DNA of 64,000 bases from Agromyces tardus (GCF_003710805.1 NZ_RHHB01000009.1:29706-93705), one strand, 5' to 3'; counted from the stretch's first letter, positions 18,864 to 27,468 are shown. Program-made: numbers and translations. The notes: generated by a model not told the origin, from the sequence alone.

Positions 18864-19148
18864 ATGACCGTGCTGATCGACCCGCCGCTCTGGCCCAAGC
18901 ACGGCACGGTGTGGTCGCACCTCGTGAGCGACAGCTCGATCGAGGAGCTCGTGGCGTTCGCCGAACGGGCGGGGATCCCCGCCCGCGGCTTCGACCTCGA
19001 CCACTACGACGTGCCGCAGGAACGGTACGACGAGCTCGTGCGCGCCGGCGCCGTGCCGGTGCCCGCGCGCGAACTCGTGCGCCGGCTCCGCGCGAGCGGG
19101 CTCCGGGTCACGCCGCGCGAGCGGCACGGCCGGTCACTCGGCGCCTGA
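18864..19148 (+). CDS. DUF4031 domain-containing protein
   Basis: 94 residues, beginning MTVLIDPPLWPKHGTVWSHL and containing FDLDHYDVPQERYDEL, which are the conserved parts of DUF4031. The function of this family is not known. The gene is transcribed alone from a leaderless-type promoter. Its last 15 bases overlap, tail to tail, the end of the RNase E gene on the other strand, so one of the two messages always contains antisense to the other's end. Confidence 0.88.
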   Translation: MTVLIDPPLWPKHGTVWSHLVSDSSIEELVAFAERAGIPARGFDLDHYDVPQERYDELVRAGAVPVPARELVRRLRASGLRVTPRERHGRSLGA

Positions 19149-21890
19149 ACCGCCGGGCGCCTCGTCTGCACGCGTGATCACGGGCGGAGCGCCCGCGGGG
19201 CTCAGCGCCGCCGTGGAGACCCGTCGGCTGCGCGACTTGGCGCGGCCCTCCCCCGGGCGCTTCGGCGCCGGCAGCGCGTCGAGCACCGAGTCGAGGAGGA
19301 CCTCGGCCTCGGCCACCCGCACCGGGCGCTCGCGCCGCACGGGCACCTCGGGCAGGCCGGGGAGCTCGATGAGCGGAACCGAGGCCGGCTGCGCGTCGGC
19401 GGGAGCCGGTGCGGCCGCGGGCGCCTCGACGGATGCCTCGGGGCGGCCGCCCGCCTGCGAGGCCCGACGGTGCCGTCCGCGGCGACGGCCCGACGGCTCG
19501 CGTGCCTCGGTCGCCGCGGGAGCCTCGGCGGGTGCCGTGGGAGCCTCGGACGTGTCGGATGTCCCGGATGCCTCCGGTGCCTGCTCGGTCGACGTCGGAG
19601 CCTGCTGCGCGGCGGCGTGGGCGGCCGCGGCATCCGCTGCCTTCTGCTCGCCGTGCGACAGCGTCGAGGCGGCGATGAGCGCGAGCGCGTGCTTCGCGTC
19701 CTCGGTGATGCCGTGCGTGCCGGTGTGCGGCTTGGGCTCGGCGGGCTGCTGCGGCGCCTGCGGCTGGCCGCCGCCCTGCCCGCCGCGGCCACGGCGGCGC
19801 TCGGGCTGCTGCGGCTGCTGCGGGGAGCGGTGCCGGGCGATGGGCTCGTGGTGCACGATGATGCCCCGGCCGGCGCAGATGTCGCACGGCTCGGAGAACG
19901 ACTCCAGCAGGCCCAGGCCGAGCTTCTTGCGGGTCATCTGCACGAGGCCGAGCGAGGTGACCTCGGCGACCTGGTGCTTCGTGCGGTCGCGCGAGAGGCA
20001 CTCGACCAGTCGCCGCAGCACGAGGTCGCGGTTCGACTCGAGCACCATGTCGATGAAGTCGACCACGATGATGCCGCCGATGTCGCGCAGTCGCAGCTGG
20101 CGCACGATCTCTTCGGCCGCCTCGAGGTTGTTCTTCGTGACGGTCTCCTCGAGGTTGCCGCCGGAGCCGACGAACTTGCCCGTGTTGACGTCGACGACCG
20201 TCATCGCCTCGGTGCGGTCGATGACGAGGGAGCCGCCCGACGGCAGCCAGACCTTGCGGTCGAGCGCCTTCTCGATCTGCTCGGTGATGCGGAACTCGTC
20301 GAACGCGTCGCGGTCGCCCGCGTACGCCTCGACGCGCTCCATCAGGTCGGGGGCGACGGCGCGCAGGTAGCGCTCGATCGTCTCGCGCGCCTCGTCGCCG
20401 GCGATGATCATCTTCTGGAAGTCCTCGTTGAAGACGTCGCGGACGATCTTGATCAGCAGGTCGGGCTCCGAGTGCAGGAGCGCCGGCGCCTGCACCTTCT
20501 CGAGCTGCGTCGAGATGTCGGCCCACTGCGCGAGCAGGCGGTTCACGTCGAGCGTGAGCTGTTCCTCGGTGGCCCCCTCGGCCGCGGTGCGCACGATGAC
20601 GCCCTGGTTCTCGGGGAGCACCTCCTTGAGGATCTTCTTGAGGCGGGCCCGCTCGGTGTCGGGCAGCTTGCGGCTGATGCCGTTCATCGAGCCGTTCGGC
20701 ACGTACACGAGGTACCGGCCGGGAAGCGAGATCTGGCTCGTGAGGCGGGCGCCCTTGTGGCCCACCGGGTCCTTCGTGACCTGCACGAGCACGCGGTCGC
20801 CGGGCTTGAGGGCGAGCTCGATGCGGCGGGGCTGGTTCTTCTCGCCGTTCTCGGCGGCGGCATCCCAGTCGACCTCGCCCGAGTAGAGCACGGCGTTGCG
20901 GCCGCGGCCGATGTCGACGAACGCGGCCTCCATGCTCGGCAGCACGTTCTGCACGCGGCCGAGGTAGACGTTGCCGATGAGCGACGCGTCCTGGTTGCGT
21001 GCGACGTAGTGCTCGACGAGCACGCCGTCTTCGAGCACGCCGATCTGGATGCGGCCGGCCTTCTGACGGACGATCATCGAGCGGTCGACCGACTCGCGGC
21101 GGGCGAGGAACTCGGCCTCGGTGATCACGGCGCGTCGGCGGCCGGCGTCGCGGCCGTCGCGGCGACGCTGCTTCTTCGCCTCGAGGCGGGTGGAGCCCTT
21201 GACCTTCTGCGGCTCGGTGATGAGCTCGACCTCGCGGGGCTTGCGCACGCGCACGACCGTGTTGGCCGGCTCGTCGCCCGCGTTGCGCGGCTCCTCGCCG
21301 GTGCGGCGACGGGTGCGGCGACGCACGCTCGTGCCCTCGTCGGATGCCGCGGGGCGCTCGCCGCGCTCAGGACGCTCGCCGCGCTCGCGGTCGGGACGCT
21401 CGCCGCGCTCCGGACGCTCGGGCAGTGCGAGCACGGGCGGGGCGTGGAAGATGAGCGAGGTCGTGGTGAGCACCGCGGGGATCGGCGAGGCGGGCTCGGC
21501 GGCCGGCTCCTCGGCGGGCTGGGCGCCCGGCTCGGCCGACTCGGTGTCGGCCTGCTCGGCGTCCCCGTCGGCCTGCGTCGCGTCGGTGTCGGCGCCCTCG
21601 GCGTGCGGTGCCTCGTCGTTCACGGACCCGGGCGCGGACTCGGCCGCGGACGGGGCCTGCGCCTCGGTCGTGCCGTCGACGTGCTCGACCGAGGGAGCCG
21701 GAGCCGCGGCATCCGCACCGGCCTCGGCGGAAGCGGACGCGAGGTCGTGCTCGCTCGTGTCGCCGGCGCGCGGCACGACCTGGGCGCGACCGCGACCGCT
21801 GCGACGTGCTCCGAACAGGCCGCCCCGACGCCGGGACGCTGCGTTCACGGATTCGGGTTCGTTGGTCTGGTTCTCGTTGCCTTCCACCAT
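19134..21890 (-). CDS. rne: Ribonuclease E/G
   Basis: 918-residue endoribonuclease for mRNA turnover and rRNA processing. An acidic, Ala/Pro-rich disordered region occupies about residues 1-270 and includes a run of ERPERGERP-type repeats. An S1 RNA-binding domain follows (GNVYLGRVQNVLPSMEAAFVDIG), then the catalytic domain with VVDVNTGKFVG and VVDFIDM carrying the Mg-binding Asp residues, and the Zn-link CDICAGRG near residue 670. A disordered C-terminal tail ends the protein, the usual actinobacterial layout. The ATG at 21890 has AGGAG ten bases upstream. Confidence 0.96.
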   Translation of the reverse strand: MVEGNENQTNEPESVNAASRRRGGLFGARRSGRGRAQVVPRAGDTSEHDLASASAEAGADAAAPAPSVEHVDGTTEAQAPSAAESAPGSVNDEAPHAEGADTDATQADGDAEQADTESAEPGAQPAEEPAAEPASPIPAVLTTTSLIFHAPPVLALPERPERGERPDRERGERPERGERPAASDEGTSVRRRTRRRTGEEPRNAGDEPANTVVRVRKPREVELITEPQKVKGSTRLEAKKQRRRDGRDAGRRRAVITEAEFLARRESVDRSMIVRQKAGRIQIGVLEDGVLVEHYVARNQDASLIGNVYLGRVQNVLPSMEAAFVDIGRGRNAVLYSGEVDWDAAAENGEKNQPRRIELALKPGDRVLVQVTKDPVGHKGARLTSQISLPGRYLVYVPNGSMNGISRKLPDTERARLKKILKEVLPENQGVIVRTAAEGATEEQLTLDVNRLLAQWADISTQLEKVQAPALLHSEPDLLIKIVRDVFNEDFQKMIIAGDEARETIERYLRAVAPDLMERVEAYAGDRDAFDEFRITEQIEKALDRKVWLPSGGSLVIDRTEAMTVVDVNTGKFVGSGGNLEETVTKNNLEAAEEIVRQLRLRDIGGIIVVDFIDMVLESNRDLVLRRLVECLSRDRTKHQVAEVTSLGLVQMTRKKLGLGLLESFSEPCDICAGRGIIVHHEPIARHRSPQQPQQPERRRGRGGQGGGQPQAPQQPAEPKPHTGTHGITEDAKHALALIAASTLSHGEQKAADAAAAHAAAQQAPTSTEQAPEASGTSDTSEAPTAPAEAPAATEAREPSGRRRGRHRRASQAGGRPEASVEAPAAAPAPADAQPASVPLIELPGLPEVPVRRERPVRVAEAEVLLDSVLDALPAPKRPGEGRAKSRSRRVSTAALSPAGAPPVITRADEAPGGSGAE

Positions 21891-22195
21891 CTCTGGTGCA
21901 CTCCTACGTCGGGTGTCGATGGCCGCGCCATCGTGCCCGTACTCCTCAGAGCGGCCCCACGCCGTGCGCGGAACCGCCAATCCTTCACTACTGCGCCCGG
22001 CGGGTGCCGGTGACGCCACGTCTCGCGGTGCATTGGACCGCGTGTCGGATGCGGTGCATCCTCAAAGCCTTCATTGGCGTCGCGCGGGCGCGGCCCGGAC
22101 GACTTCCTCGATTATCGCACGGTCTCGTCGGTACGCGCGGAATCGGCGTGCGGGAACTCGCAGGTGCCCACGGAATCGCATGCCAGAATACGGAC
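21891..22195. promoter_or_regulatory. 305-bp divergent gap: rne leader and VKOR promoter
   Basis: No gene is seen. On the minus strand GATAAT (22116-22111) is a good -10 for rne; its -35 is weak. That would give rne an untranslated leader of about 215 bases. The VKOR promoter occupies the other end. The leader is GC-rich and can form several hairpins, but I see no known riboswitch. Confidence 0.5.
22184..22195 (+). promoter_or_regulatory. Leaderless-type -10 for the VKOR gene
   Basis: CAGAAT (22184-22189), six bases, then ATG at 22196. This sets the start well inside a longer open frame. Confidence 0.55.
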
Positions 22196-22822
22196 ATGCC
22201 CGACGACTCCCCCACGAGAACCCGGCCCGTGGCGTTCGCGATCTTCCTCATCGTCGCCGGGGCGCTCGGGCTGCTGGCCGCATTCGAGCTGTCCATCGAG
22301 AAGATCCTCACGCTCTCGAACCCCGACTACGTGCCCAACTGCAATGTCGGCGTGCTCGTCGGTTGCAGCGTGAACCTGGCATCCGACCAAGGCTCGGTGT
22401 TCGGCTTCCCCAACCCGTTCATCGGGCTCATGGCCTGGCCGGTCGTGATCACGATCGCCGTGGCGCTCCTCGCCGGAGCCGCGTTCGCCCGCTGGTTCTG
22501 GATCGGCTTCAACGTGGGCGTCACCGGCGCACTCGTGTTCGTCGGCTGGCTCATCGCGCAGAGCATCTACGTGCTCGACGTGCTCTGCCCGTGGTGCATG
22601 CTCACCTGGTCGGTCACGATCCCGGTGTTCTGGGCCGTGACCCTGTACAACCTGCGCGAGGGGCATATTCCGGCGTCGGCACGTGTGCGTGAGTTCGCGG
22701 GACGCCTGTTCTCGTGGATCCCGGTCATCACCGTCGTCTGCTACGCGATCGTCATCCTGCTGGCACAGGCGCAGATGAACGCGATCCCCCGGGTCCTCAT
22801 CGACCTGCAGAACCTGTTCTGA
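22196..22822 (+). CDS. Vitamin K epoxide reductase (VKOR) family protein
   Basis: 208-residue integral membrane protein with about five helices. VKOR homologues in actinobacteria replace DsbB: they pass electrons from periplasmic thiol oxidases to quinone during disulfide formation. The active-site pair CPWC sits at the end of the fourth helix (VLDVLCPWCMLTW), and the loop pair is CNVGVLVGC followed by the conserved SVFGFPN. A DsbA-like partner is not in the window. Confidence 0.94.
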   Translation: MPDDSPTRTRPVAFAIFLIVAGALGLLAAFELSIEKILTLSNPDYVPNCNVGVLVGCSVNLASDQGSVFGFPNPFIGLMAWPVVITIAVALLAGAAFARWFWIGFNVGVTGALVFVGWLIAQSIYVLDVLCPWCMLTWSVTIPVFWAVTLYNLREGHIPASARVREFAGRLFSWIPVITVVCYAIVILLAQAQMNAIPRVLIDLQNLF

Positions 22823-22886
22823 TCGCCGCGCGCGCTCATCGCGCCGCGCGGGCGGGCGGCATCCGTCTGACCGGGGTGCCGGCGGG

Positions 22887-23564
22887 TCACTCGCGCCACT
22901 CGACGATCCGGTCGGCGTCCCACGGCTCCGACCACCCGAGCTCGTCGAACATGCGCGAGAGCACGATCCCCGTGAACCCCCAGATCAGGCGGCTCCCGAC
23001 GGTGAACGCGGGCGCGCGGTAGACCACGCCATCGAGTGCGTGCTCGGTGCTCGCTCGGTTGTCCGGATGCAGCAGGTCGGCCACCGGCACGCGGAACACC
23101 TCGACCGATTCGTGGTGGTCGACGGCGGCGACGTGCGACGGCCGCACCCACCACGCGGGCACCGGCGTGACGAGGTGGTTGCTCACGGGTACGGCCATCG
23201 GCGGGAGCACGCCGAGCGCGTCGATGCCCTCCGGATCGAGGCCGGTCTCCTCGACCGCCTCGCGCACGGCGGCGTCGACCGGTCCCGCGTCGGACGGCTC
23301 GATGCGGCCGCCCGGGAAGGCGATCTGCCCAGGGTGGCTGCCGAGCGTCGCGGCGCGGCGCAGCAGCAGCACGTCGAGGTCCCGCGGAACGGAGCCGCTC
23401 GACCGGGCGGCGAGGGCGTCGAGCACCCCGAACAGCACGAGGACCGCCGCGGGGCGCGCGCCGCCGGGATCTGCGAGCACGCGCGTGCGATCCGTCCGCC
23501 ACTCCAGCCCGCGCTCGCACAGGGCCACGAGCTGGGCTCGGGCATCTGCAGTCGACGTCGGCAT
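22887..23564 (-). CDS. CoA pyrophosphatase-type NUDIX hydrolase
   Basis: 225 residues. It should hydrolyse CoA or its derivatives to phosphopantetheine and 3',5'-ADP. The CoA-family segment LRRAATLGSHPGQIAFPGGR runs directly into the Nudix box (REAVEETGLDPEGI). The start at 23564 is chosen because a TAGGCT-N6-ATG leaderless arrangement points to it rather than to a GTG two codons earlier. It is monocistronic. Confidence 0.9.
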   Translation of the reverse strand: MPTSTADARAQLVALCERGLEWRTDRTRVLADPGGARPAAVLVLFGVLDALAARSSGSVPRDLDVLLLRRAATLGSHPGQIAFPGGRIEPSDAGPVDAAVREAVEETGLDPEGIDALGVLPPMAVPVSNHLVTPVPAWWVRPSHVAAVDHHESVEVFRVPVADLLHPDNRASTEHALDGVVYRAPAFTVGSRLIWGFTGIVLSRMFDELGWSEPWDADRIVEWRE

Positions 23565-23576
23565 CTGCACAGCCTA
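23565..23576 (-). promoter_or_regulatory. Leaderless-type -10 for the CoA pyrophosphatase gene
   Basis: On the minus strand TAGGCT (23576-23571) is followed by six bases and the ATG at 23564. It decides the start. Confidence 0.6.
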
Positions 23577-23649
23577 CGGACTCGTGCCGTGGCGCGGGTG
23601 GGGGCCGGCGACGCGGACCGGCCGCCGACGCCGGGCGCGCACCATCCGG

Positions 23650-24699
23650 TCAGGCCTCGCCGGGCACTCCGGCCGCGAGCTCGGCGAACACCGCGTTCGC
23701 GTCGTCGTCGCGCGCGAGGGGCGCGGCCTGCCCGGCCCACAGCGACTGCAGCTCGCCGAGGCCGCGCCGTGCCGCTTCCTCCCGGAACCGGGCGGTGAGC
23801 CAGTTCTGCACGGGGAACGGCGCGATCACTCCCCCGCGCTCGATCGCGCGCACGGCCCGGTTCGGGATGCCGCGGGCCAGCCGGCCGCTCATCGCCCGCG
23901 TGAGCACCATGCCGTGCGCGGTCGCCTGCGCGATGGCCTCGCGGTGCGCGTCGTTCGCCGCCGACTGCCGCGTGCGCAGGAACGCCGTTCCGACCTGCAC
24001 CCCGGAGGCGCCGAGCGCGAACGCGGCCGCGACACCGCGCCGATCGGCGATGGCGCCGGCGGCGATCACCGGCACCCGCACCGCGTCGGCGACCTGCGGC
24101 ACGAGCGCGAGCGTTCCCACGAGCGAGTCCTCGGCGGATCGGAGGAACGACACGCGGTGCCCACCGGCCTCGAACCCGGTCGCCACGATCGCGTCGACCC
24201 CGCCCCGCTCGAGCGCGACCGCCTCGTCGACCGTCGTCGCCGTGCCGACCACGAGGATGCCGCGATCGTGCGCCGCATCGACGACCTCGGTCGAGGGGAC
24301 CCCGAAGACGAAGCTCACGACCGCCGGGCGAGCGTCGAGGACCGCGACGAACTGCTCCTCGAACGGCGGCAGGTAGCGCTCGGGCCGCTCGGGCGGCTCG
24401 AGGTCGAGTTCGTCGAAGAACGGCCGGAGCGCCCCGACGGCGGCGTCGAACTCGGACCGCGTCACCTGGGCGACGTCGTCGTGCGGCAGCCAGAGGTTGA
24501 GCGCGAACGGCCGAGCCGTGGCGTCGCGGAGCGCGGTCGCGGTGTCGCGGATGCGATCGGCGTCGTAGCCGTAGAGGCCGTACGAGCCGAGTCCGCCGCG
24601 CTCGCTCACGAGGGCCGCGAGCTCGACCGACGAATGCCCGCCGAACGGGCCGAGTACGATCGGCCGTTCGATGCCGAGCAGTGTCGCGAGATCAGCCAA
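23650..24699 (-). CDS. Nitronate monooxygenase (NMO/NPD family)
   Basis: 349-residue FMN TIM-barrel enzyme that oxidises alkyl nitronates such as propionate 3-nitronate. Key segments are IVLGPFGG near the N-terminus, the catalytic His in GFEAGGHR, the FMN phosphate site VPVIAAGAIADRRGVAAAFALG and GASGVQVGTAFL. The TTG at 24699 is chosen because AGGAGG lies six bases upstream; an ATG at 24714 is also in frame. The upstream zinc-ribbon gene overlaps this start, so translation is coupled. The haemoglobin and regulator genes across the divergent promoter suggest a nitro or nitrosative stress role. Confidence 0.88.
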   Translation of the reverse strand: MADLATLLGIERPIVLGPFGGHSSVELAALVSERGGLGSYGLYGYDADRIRDTATALRDATARPFALNLWLPHDDVAQVTRSEFDAAVGALRPFFDELDLEPPERPERYLPPFEEQFVAVLDARPAVVSFVFGVPSTEVVDAAHDRGILVVGTATTVDEAVALERGGVDAIVATGFEAGGHRVSFLRSAEDSLVGTLALVPQVADAVRVPVIAAGAIADRRGVAAAFALGASGVQVGTAFLRTRQSAANDAHREAIAQATAHGMVLTRAMSGRLARGIPNRAVRAIERGGVIAPFPVQNWLTARFREEAARRGLGELQSLWAGQAAPLARDDDANAVFAELAAGVPGEA

Positions 24700-24847
24700 G
24701 GTGTTCCTCCTCATCGGCGGGCGTCCGCCCGCACCTCCAGCACGCAGTGGTCCGCGGGCCGTCGATCAGCGCGCCGCACTCGGCGCAGACGCGGCCGAGC
24801 CAGCACGCCGGGTCCCCGCCGGGATCATCGTCTGGTAGTGCGGTCAT
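24692..24847 (-). CDS. Small zinc-ribbon protein
   Basis: 51 residues from the ATG at 24847 (alternatives at 24856 and at a GTG 24877). Two CxxC pairs, CAEC and CWRC, are 16 residues apart, as in a zinc ribbon, in an otherwise acidic protein. Its end contains the ribosome site of the nitronate monooxygenase gene and overlaps that start by eight bases. It is too short to assign a function; a partner or regulator of the enzyme is possible. Confidence 0.65.
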   Translation of the reverse strand: MTALPDDDPGGDPACWLGRVCAECGALIDGPRTTACWRCGRTPADEEEHLG

Positions 24848-24863
24848 CGGCCTCATTCGGTTG

Positions 24864-24881
24864 TTCGCTGAATTCACCGAA
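24864..24881. promoter_or_regulatory. Palindromic operator candidate in the divergent NMO/haemoglobin promoter
   Basis: TTCGCTGAATTCACCGAA is palindromic in 16 of 18 positions around GAATTC. It lies just downstream of a minus-strand TAGTGT (24887-24882), about where that transcript would start, so a bound protein would repress the zinc-ribbon/NMO genes. Confidence 0.5.
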
Positions 24882-24902
24882 ACACTATCCGGTTAATTCG
24901 GC

Positions 24903-24914
24903 TAGCGTGAGGGC
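24903..24914 (+). promoter_or_regulatory. Leaderless-type -10 for the truncated haemoglobin gene
   Basis: TAGCGT (24903-24908), six bases, ATG at 24915. Confidence 0.6.
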
Positions 24915-25340
24915 ATGACGCGCGACCTGCAGGACCGTTCCGACATCCGCGACCTCGTCGACGGGTTCTACCGCCGCGCGTTCGCCGATCCGCTCATCGG
25001 ACCGATCTTCACCGAGGTCGCGAAGCTCGACCTCGACCACCACCTCCCGATCATGTGCGACTTCTGGGAGACCGTGCTCTTCAACGCCGGCCTCTACCGA
25101 CGCAACGCCCTGCAGCTGCACCTCTCGTTGAACGCACGGCATCCGCTGCGACCGGAGCACTTCGATCGCTGGCTCGAACTCTGGATCGCGAACGTCGACG
25201 AGCACTTCAGGGGCCAGAAGGCCGAGCTCGCGAAACTCCAGGCGCAGCGCATCGCCGGCTCGATCAGCCGGCGGATGGCGGGACGATCCGGCAGCGGGTT
25301 CGAGACGATCGTCACGAGGGAGCACGTCGATGCGTCCTGA
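24915..25340 (+). CDS. Group III truncated haemoglobin
   Basis: 141-residue 2-on-2 globin. The pattern LVDGFYRRAFADPLIGPIF, then CDFWETVLF, the His-containing LHLSLNARHPLRPEHFDRWL and the final QAQRIAGSI fits group III (P) globins, often linked to NO or oxygen chemistry. It starts from a leaderless-type promoter and overlaps the next gene by 11 bp. It faces the nitronate monooxygenase gene across a promoter with a palindrome. Confidence 0.9.
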   Translation: MTRDLQDRSDIRDLVDGFYRRAFADPLIGPIFTEVAKLDLDHHLPIMCDFWETVLFNAGLYRRNALQLHLSLNARHPLRPEHFDRWLELWIANVDEHFRGQKAELAKLQAQRIAGSISRRMAGRSGSGFETIVTREHVDAS

Positions 25341-26001
25341 GCCCACGGACGCACGCGTCCATGCCGCGCTCGCGTCGGCCCCGCGCCGCCGGGTGCTCGA
25401 CGCGCTCACGCGGTCGGCGACTCCGCTCGACGCGCAGACCATCGCCGCCGGCCTCGAGCTGCATGTGACGACCGTGCGGTTCCACCTCGAGCAGCTCGAG
25501 GCGGCACGGCTCGTGCACCGCAGCCGAGCCGGCGACGGGCAGGGCGCCGACGGGCGTCGGGGCCGCCCTCGCATCAACTACGTCGCCGCTGACCCAACGC
25601 AGGAGGACAGCCGCGAGCAGCTGATCGACGCGCTCGCCGGAGCGCTCGCAGCCGGCGACGACGGCGGGCGGAGTCGATCGATCGCGGCGGGCCGCACGTG
25701 GGCCGACTCCCTCGTCGTCGATGCAGGCGGCGTTGACGGCGCCGGCGACGACGAGGTCGCGACGCTCGTGCACGTGCTCGACGGCCTCGGCTTCGATCCC
25801 GTGCGCGGCGCCGACGAGATCCGGCTCCGCGCGTGCCCGTTCCGCGACGCCGCACGCGAGCACCCGCAGGTGGTCTGCTCGGTGCACCTGGGACTCGTCG
25901 AGCGAGTGCTCGCGCAGGGCGGCGGCGATCGTCAGCCCGAGCTCCTGCCCTTCGTCGAGCCGGAGGTGTGCCTCATCACGATGCGCCGCGCGACGACGTG
26001 A
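25330..26001 (+). CDS. Helix-turn-helix regulator with C-terminal cysteine motif
   Basis: 223 residues. An ArsR-like winged helix lies at about 8-85 (HVTTVRFHLEQLEAARLVHR, with a basic wing GRRGRPRINYV). The C-terminal half has Cys in RACPFRD, Cys 14 residues later in QVVCSVH, and Cys 31 residues after that in PEVCLI. This resembles the spacing in SufR-type regulators that bind an Fe-S cluster. A metal or Fe-S cluster that senses NO or redox state is therefore plausible but inferred. It overlaps the haemoglobin gene and probably controls this divergent cluster. Confidence 0.82.
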   Translation: MRPEPTDARVHAALASAPRRRVLDALTRSATPLDAQTIAAGLELHVTTVRFHLEQLEAARLVHRSRAGDGQGADGRRGRPRINYVAADPTQEDSREQLIDALAGALAAGDDGGRSRSIAAGRTWADSLVVDAGGVDGAGDDEVATLVHVLDGLGFDPVRGADEIRLRACPFRDAAREHPQVVCSVHLGLVERVLAQGGGDRQPELLPFVEPEVCLITMRRATT

Positions 26002-26002
26002 C

Positions 26003-26038
26003 GGCGCGATACGCGGCGGAGGCGCCGTGCATCGCGCC
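26003..26038. terminator. Possible terminator between convergent genes
   Basis: GGCGCGAT (26003-26010) and ATCGCGCC (26031-26038) are perfect inverted arms in the 81-bp gap between the convergent regulator and FAD oxidase genes. Confidence 0.35.
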
Positions 26039-26082
26039 GGGCGTGCATCTGCCCGGTCATGCTCGGCCCGGGCGCTCCGCGA

Positions 26083-27468
26083 TCAGCCCGCCCGAACGGA
26101 TGCCGCGAAGCGCCCCGCCGGGTCCACCGCCGCCTCGATCGCCGCGACCCGCTCCCGCTCCCCGGCTGCATACGCGTCGGCGAGCCCCTGCCAGGGCGCG
26201 AGGAACGTGGGCAGGAGCCGGCCCGACGTCCACGGAGCGAACGCGCGCTGCAGCTCACGCGCGGCATCCTCGGCTGCGGCCGCCGCCTCGGGGAACGGGG
26301 TGATCGCCAGGACCGAGAGCAGGTACCCGGCCGTGGTCGTCGCGCCGACGCCGTCGCGGCCGCCGGGTGCGCCCGTGAGGTCCCGCACCTGGAACTGCAG
26401 GAACGGCCCGCGACGCGTGGCAGCGTCGATGATCGCGCCGATCGCGGCATCCGTCAGGCGGCCCAGCGGCACCGCGAACACGAGACCGGGCGTCGGATCG
26501 GTCGGTTCCTCGCAGATGTCGCCGATCTCGCCCGGCGTACGCCGGCGCACCGTGTCGTGCACCACGGGTCCCGCAGCGCGGAACGGCTCGAGCACCTGTG
26601 ACAGCTCGTCGAGCCCGCGGGTGGTCACGGCGTCGATGACGCAGAACGACTCGCCGCGCACCGGCTCGGGGATCTCGGGCAGGTCGGGGAAGTTCAGTGC
26701 CGACGCCCAGAGCGAGACGTGCGACGGCACCGCCTCGCTCGCCTCGGCGAAGGCGGAGAACAGCGCCGGCGCCGTCTCGATCGGGAACATGAGCCGCCCA
26801 CCCGCGAGCTCGTCGACGGGGAACAGGTCGATCTCGGCCGCCGTCACGATGCCGAAGCGGCCGCCACCGCCGCGCAGGGCCCACAGGAGCTCGGGGTCGG
26901 TGCGGTCGTCGATCCAGCGGCGGCGCCCGGATTCGTCCACGATCTCGACGGCGCGCAGGGCGCCCGACCCCGTGCCGAACTCGCGCGTGAACCACGAGTA
27001 GCCGCCCTGCAGGGAGAAGCCGACGACCGAGACGTCCGGATTCGAGCCGATGAGGCCGGTGAGGCCCGTGCCGTCGAGCTCCTCCTGCAGCGCACCCCAC
27101 TTGACGCCGGCCCCGATCTTGGCGACACGGGCGGTGGCGTCGATCCAGATGTCGTCGAGGCCGGTGGTGCGCACCACGATGGTGCCCGCGTGCTCCGCGG
27201 TCGCGCCGTGACCGCCGGCCTGCGGCGAGATGCGGTAGCCGTGGGTTGCGGCGTAGCGCACCACGGTGCTCACGTCCTCGGGCGTCGCAGCGAACAGCAC
27301 CGCGGCGGGCTCGGCCTGCACCGCGACGTTCCAGGGCAGTCGGCGTACGGCCCAGTCCCGATCGGCCGGGGTGACGAATTCGCCCACGAGGTCATCGCGC
27401 AGTTCGGCGAGTCCGGGCAGCCGGCGCGCGCCGAAGACGGGATGGTCGAGGGTCATGTCGATGGTCAT
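26083..27468 (-). CDS. FAD-linked oxidase with C-terminal BBE domain
   Basis: 461-residue flavoprotein of the berberine-bridge-like (FAD-binding PCMH) family. The His in PQAGGHG (about residue 87) is the usual site of covalent 8-alpha-histidyl FAD; the second, cysteinyl attachment site is not seen (GVKWGAL). The substrate loop contains ALRGGGGRFGIVTA, and the C-terminal BBE segment is short. It lacks a signal peptide. The ATG at 27468 has GAGG eight bases upstream; the ATG at 27456 is an alternative. It is divergent from a LuxR regulator, a frequent pairing for catabolic or protective oxidases. The substrate is unknown. Confidence 0.88.
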   Translation of the reverse strand: MTIDMTLDHPVFGARRLPGLAELRDDLVGEFVTPADRDWAVRRLPWNVAVQAEPAAVLFAATPEDVSTVVRYAATHGYRISPQAGGHGATAEHAGTIVVRTTGLDDIWIDATARVAKIGAGVKWGALQEELDGTGLTGLIGSNPDVSVVGFSLQGGYSWFTREFGTGSGALRAVEIVDESGRRRWIDDRTDPELLWALRGGGGRFGIVTAAEIDLFPVDELAGGRLMFPIETAPALFSAFAEASEAVPSHVSLWASALNFPDLPEIPEPVRGESFCVIDAVTTRGLDELSQVLEPFRAAGPVVHDTVRRRTPGEIGDICEEPTDPTPGLVFAVPLGRLTDAAIGAIIDAATRRGPFLQFQVRDLTGAPGGRDGVGATTTAGYLLSVLAITPFPEAAAAAEDAARELQRAFAPWTSGRLLPTFLAPWQGLADAYAAGERERVAAIEAAVDPAGRFAASVRAG

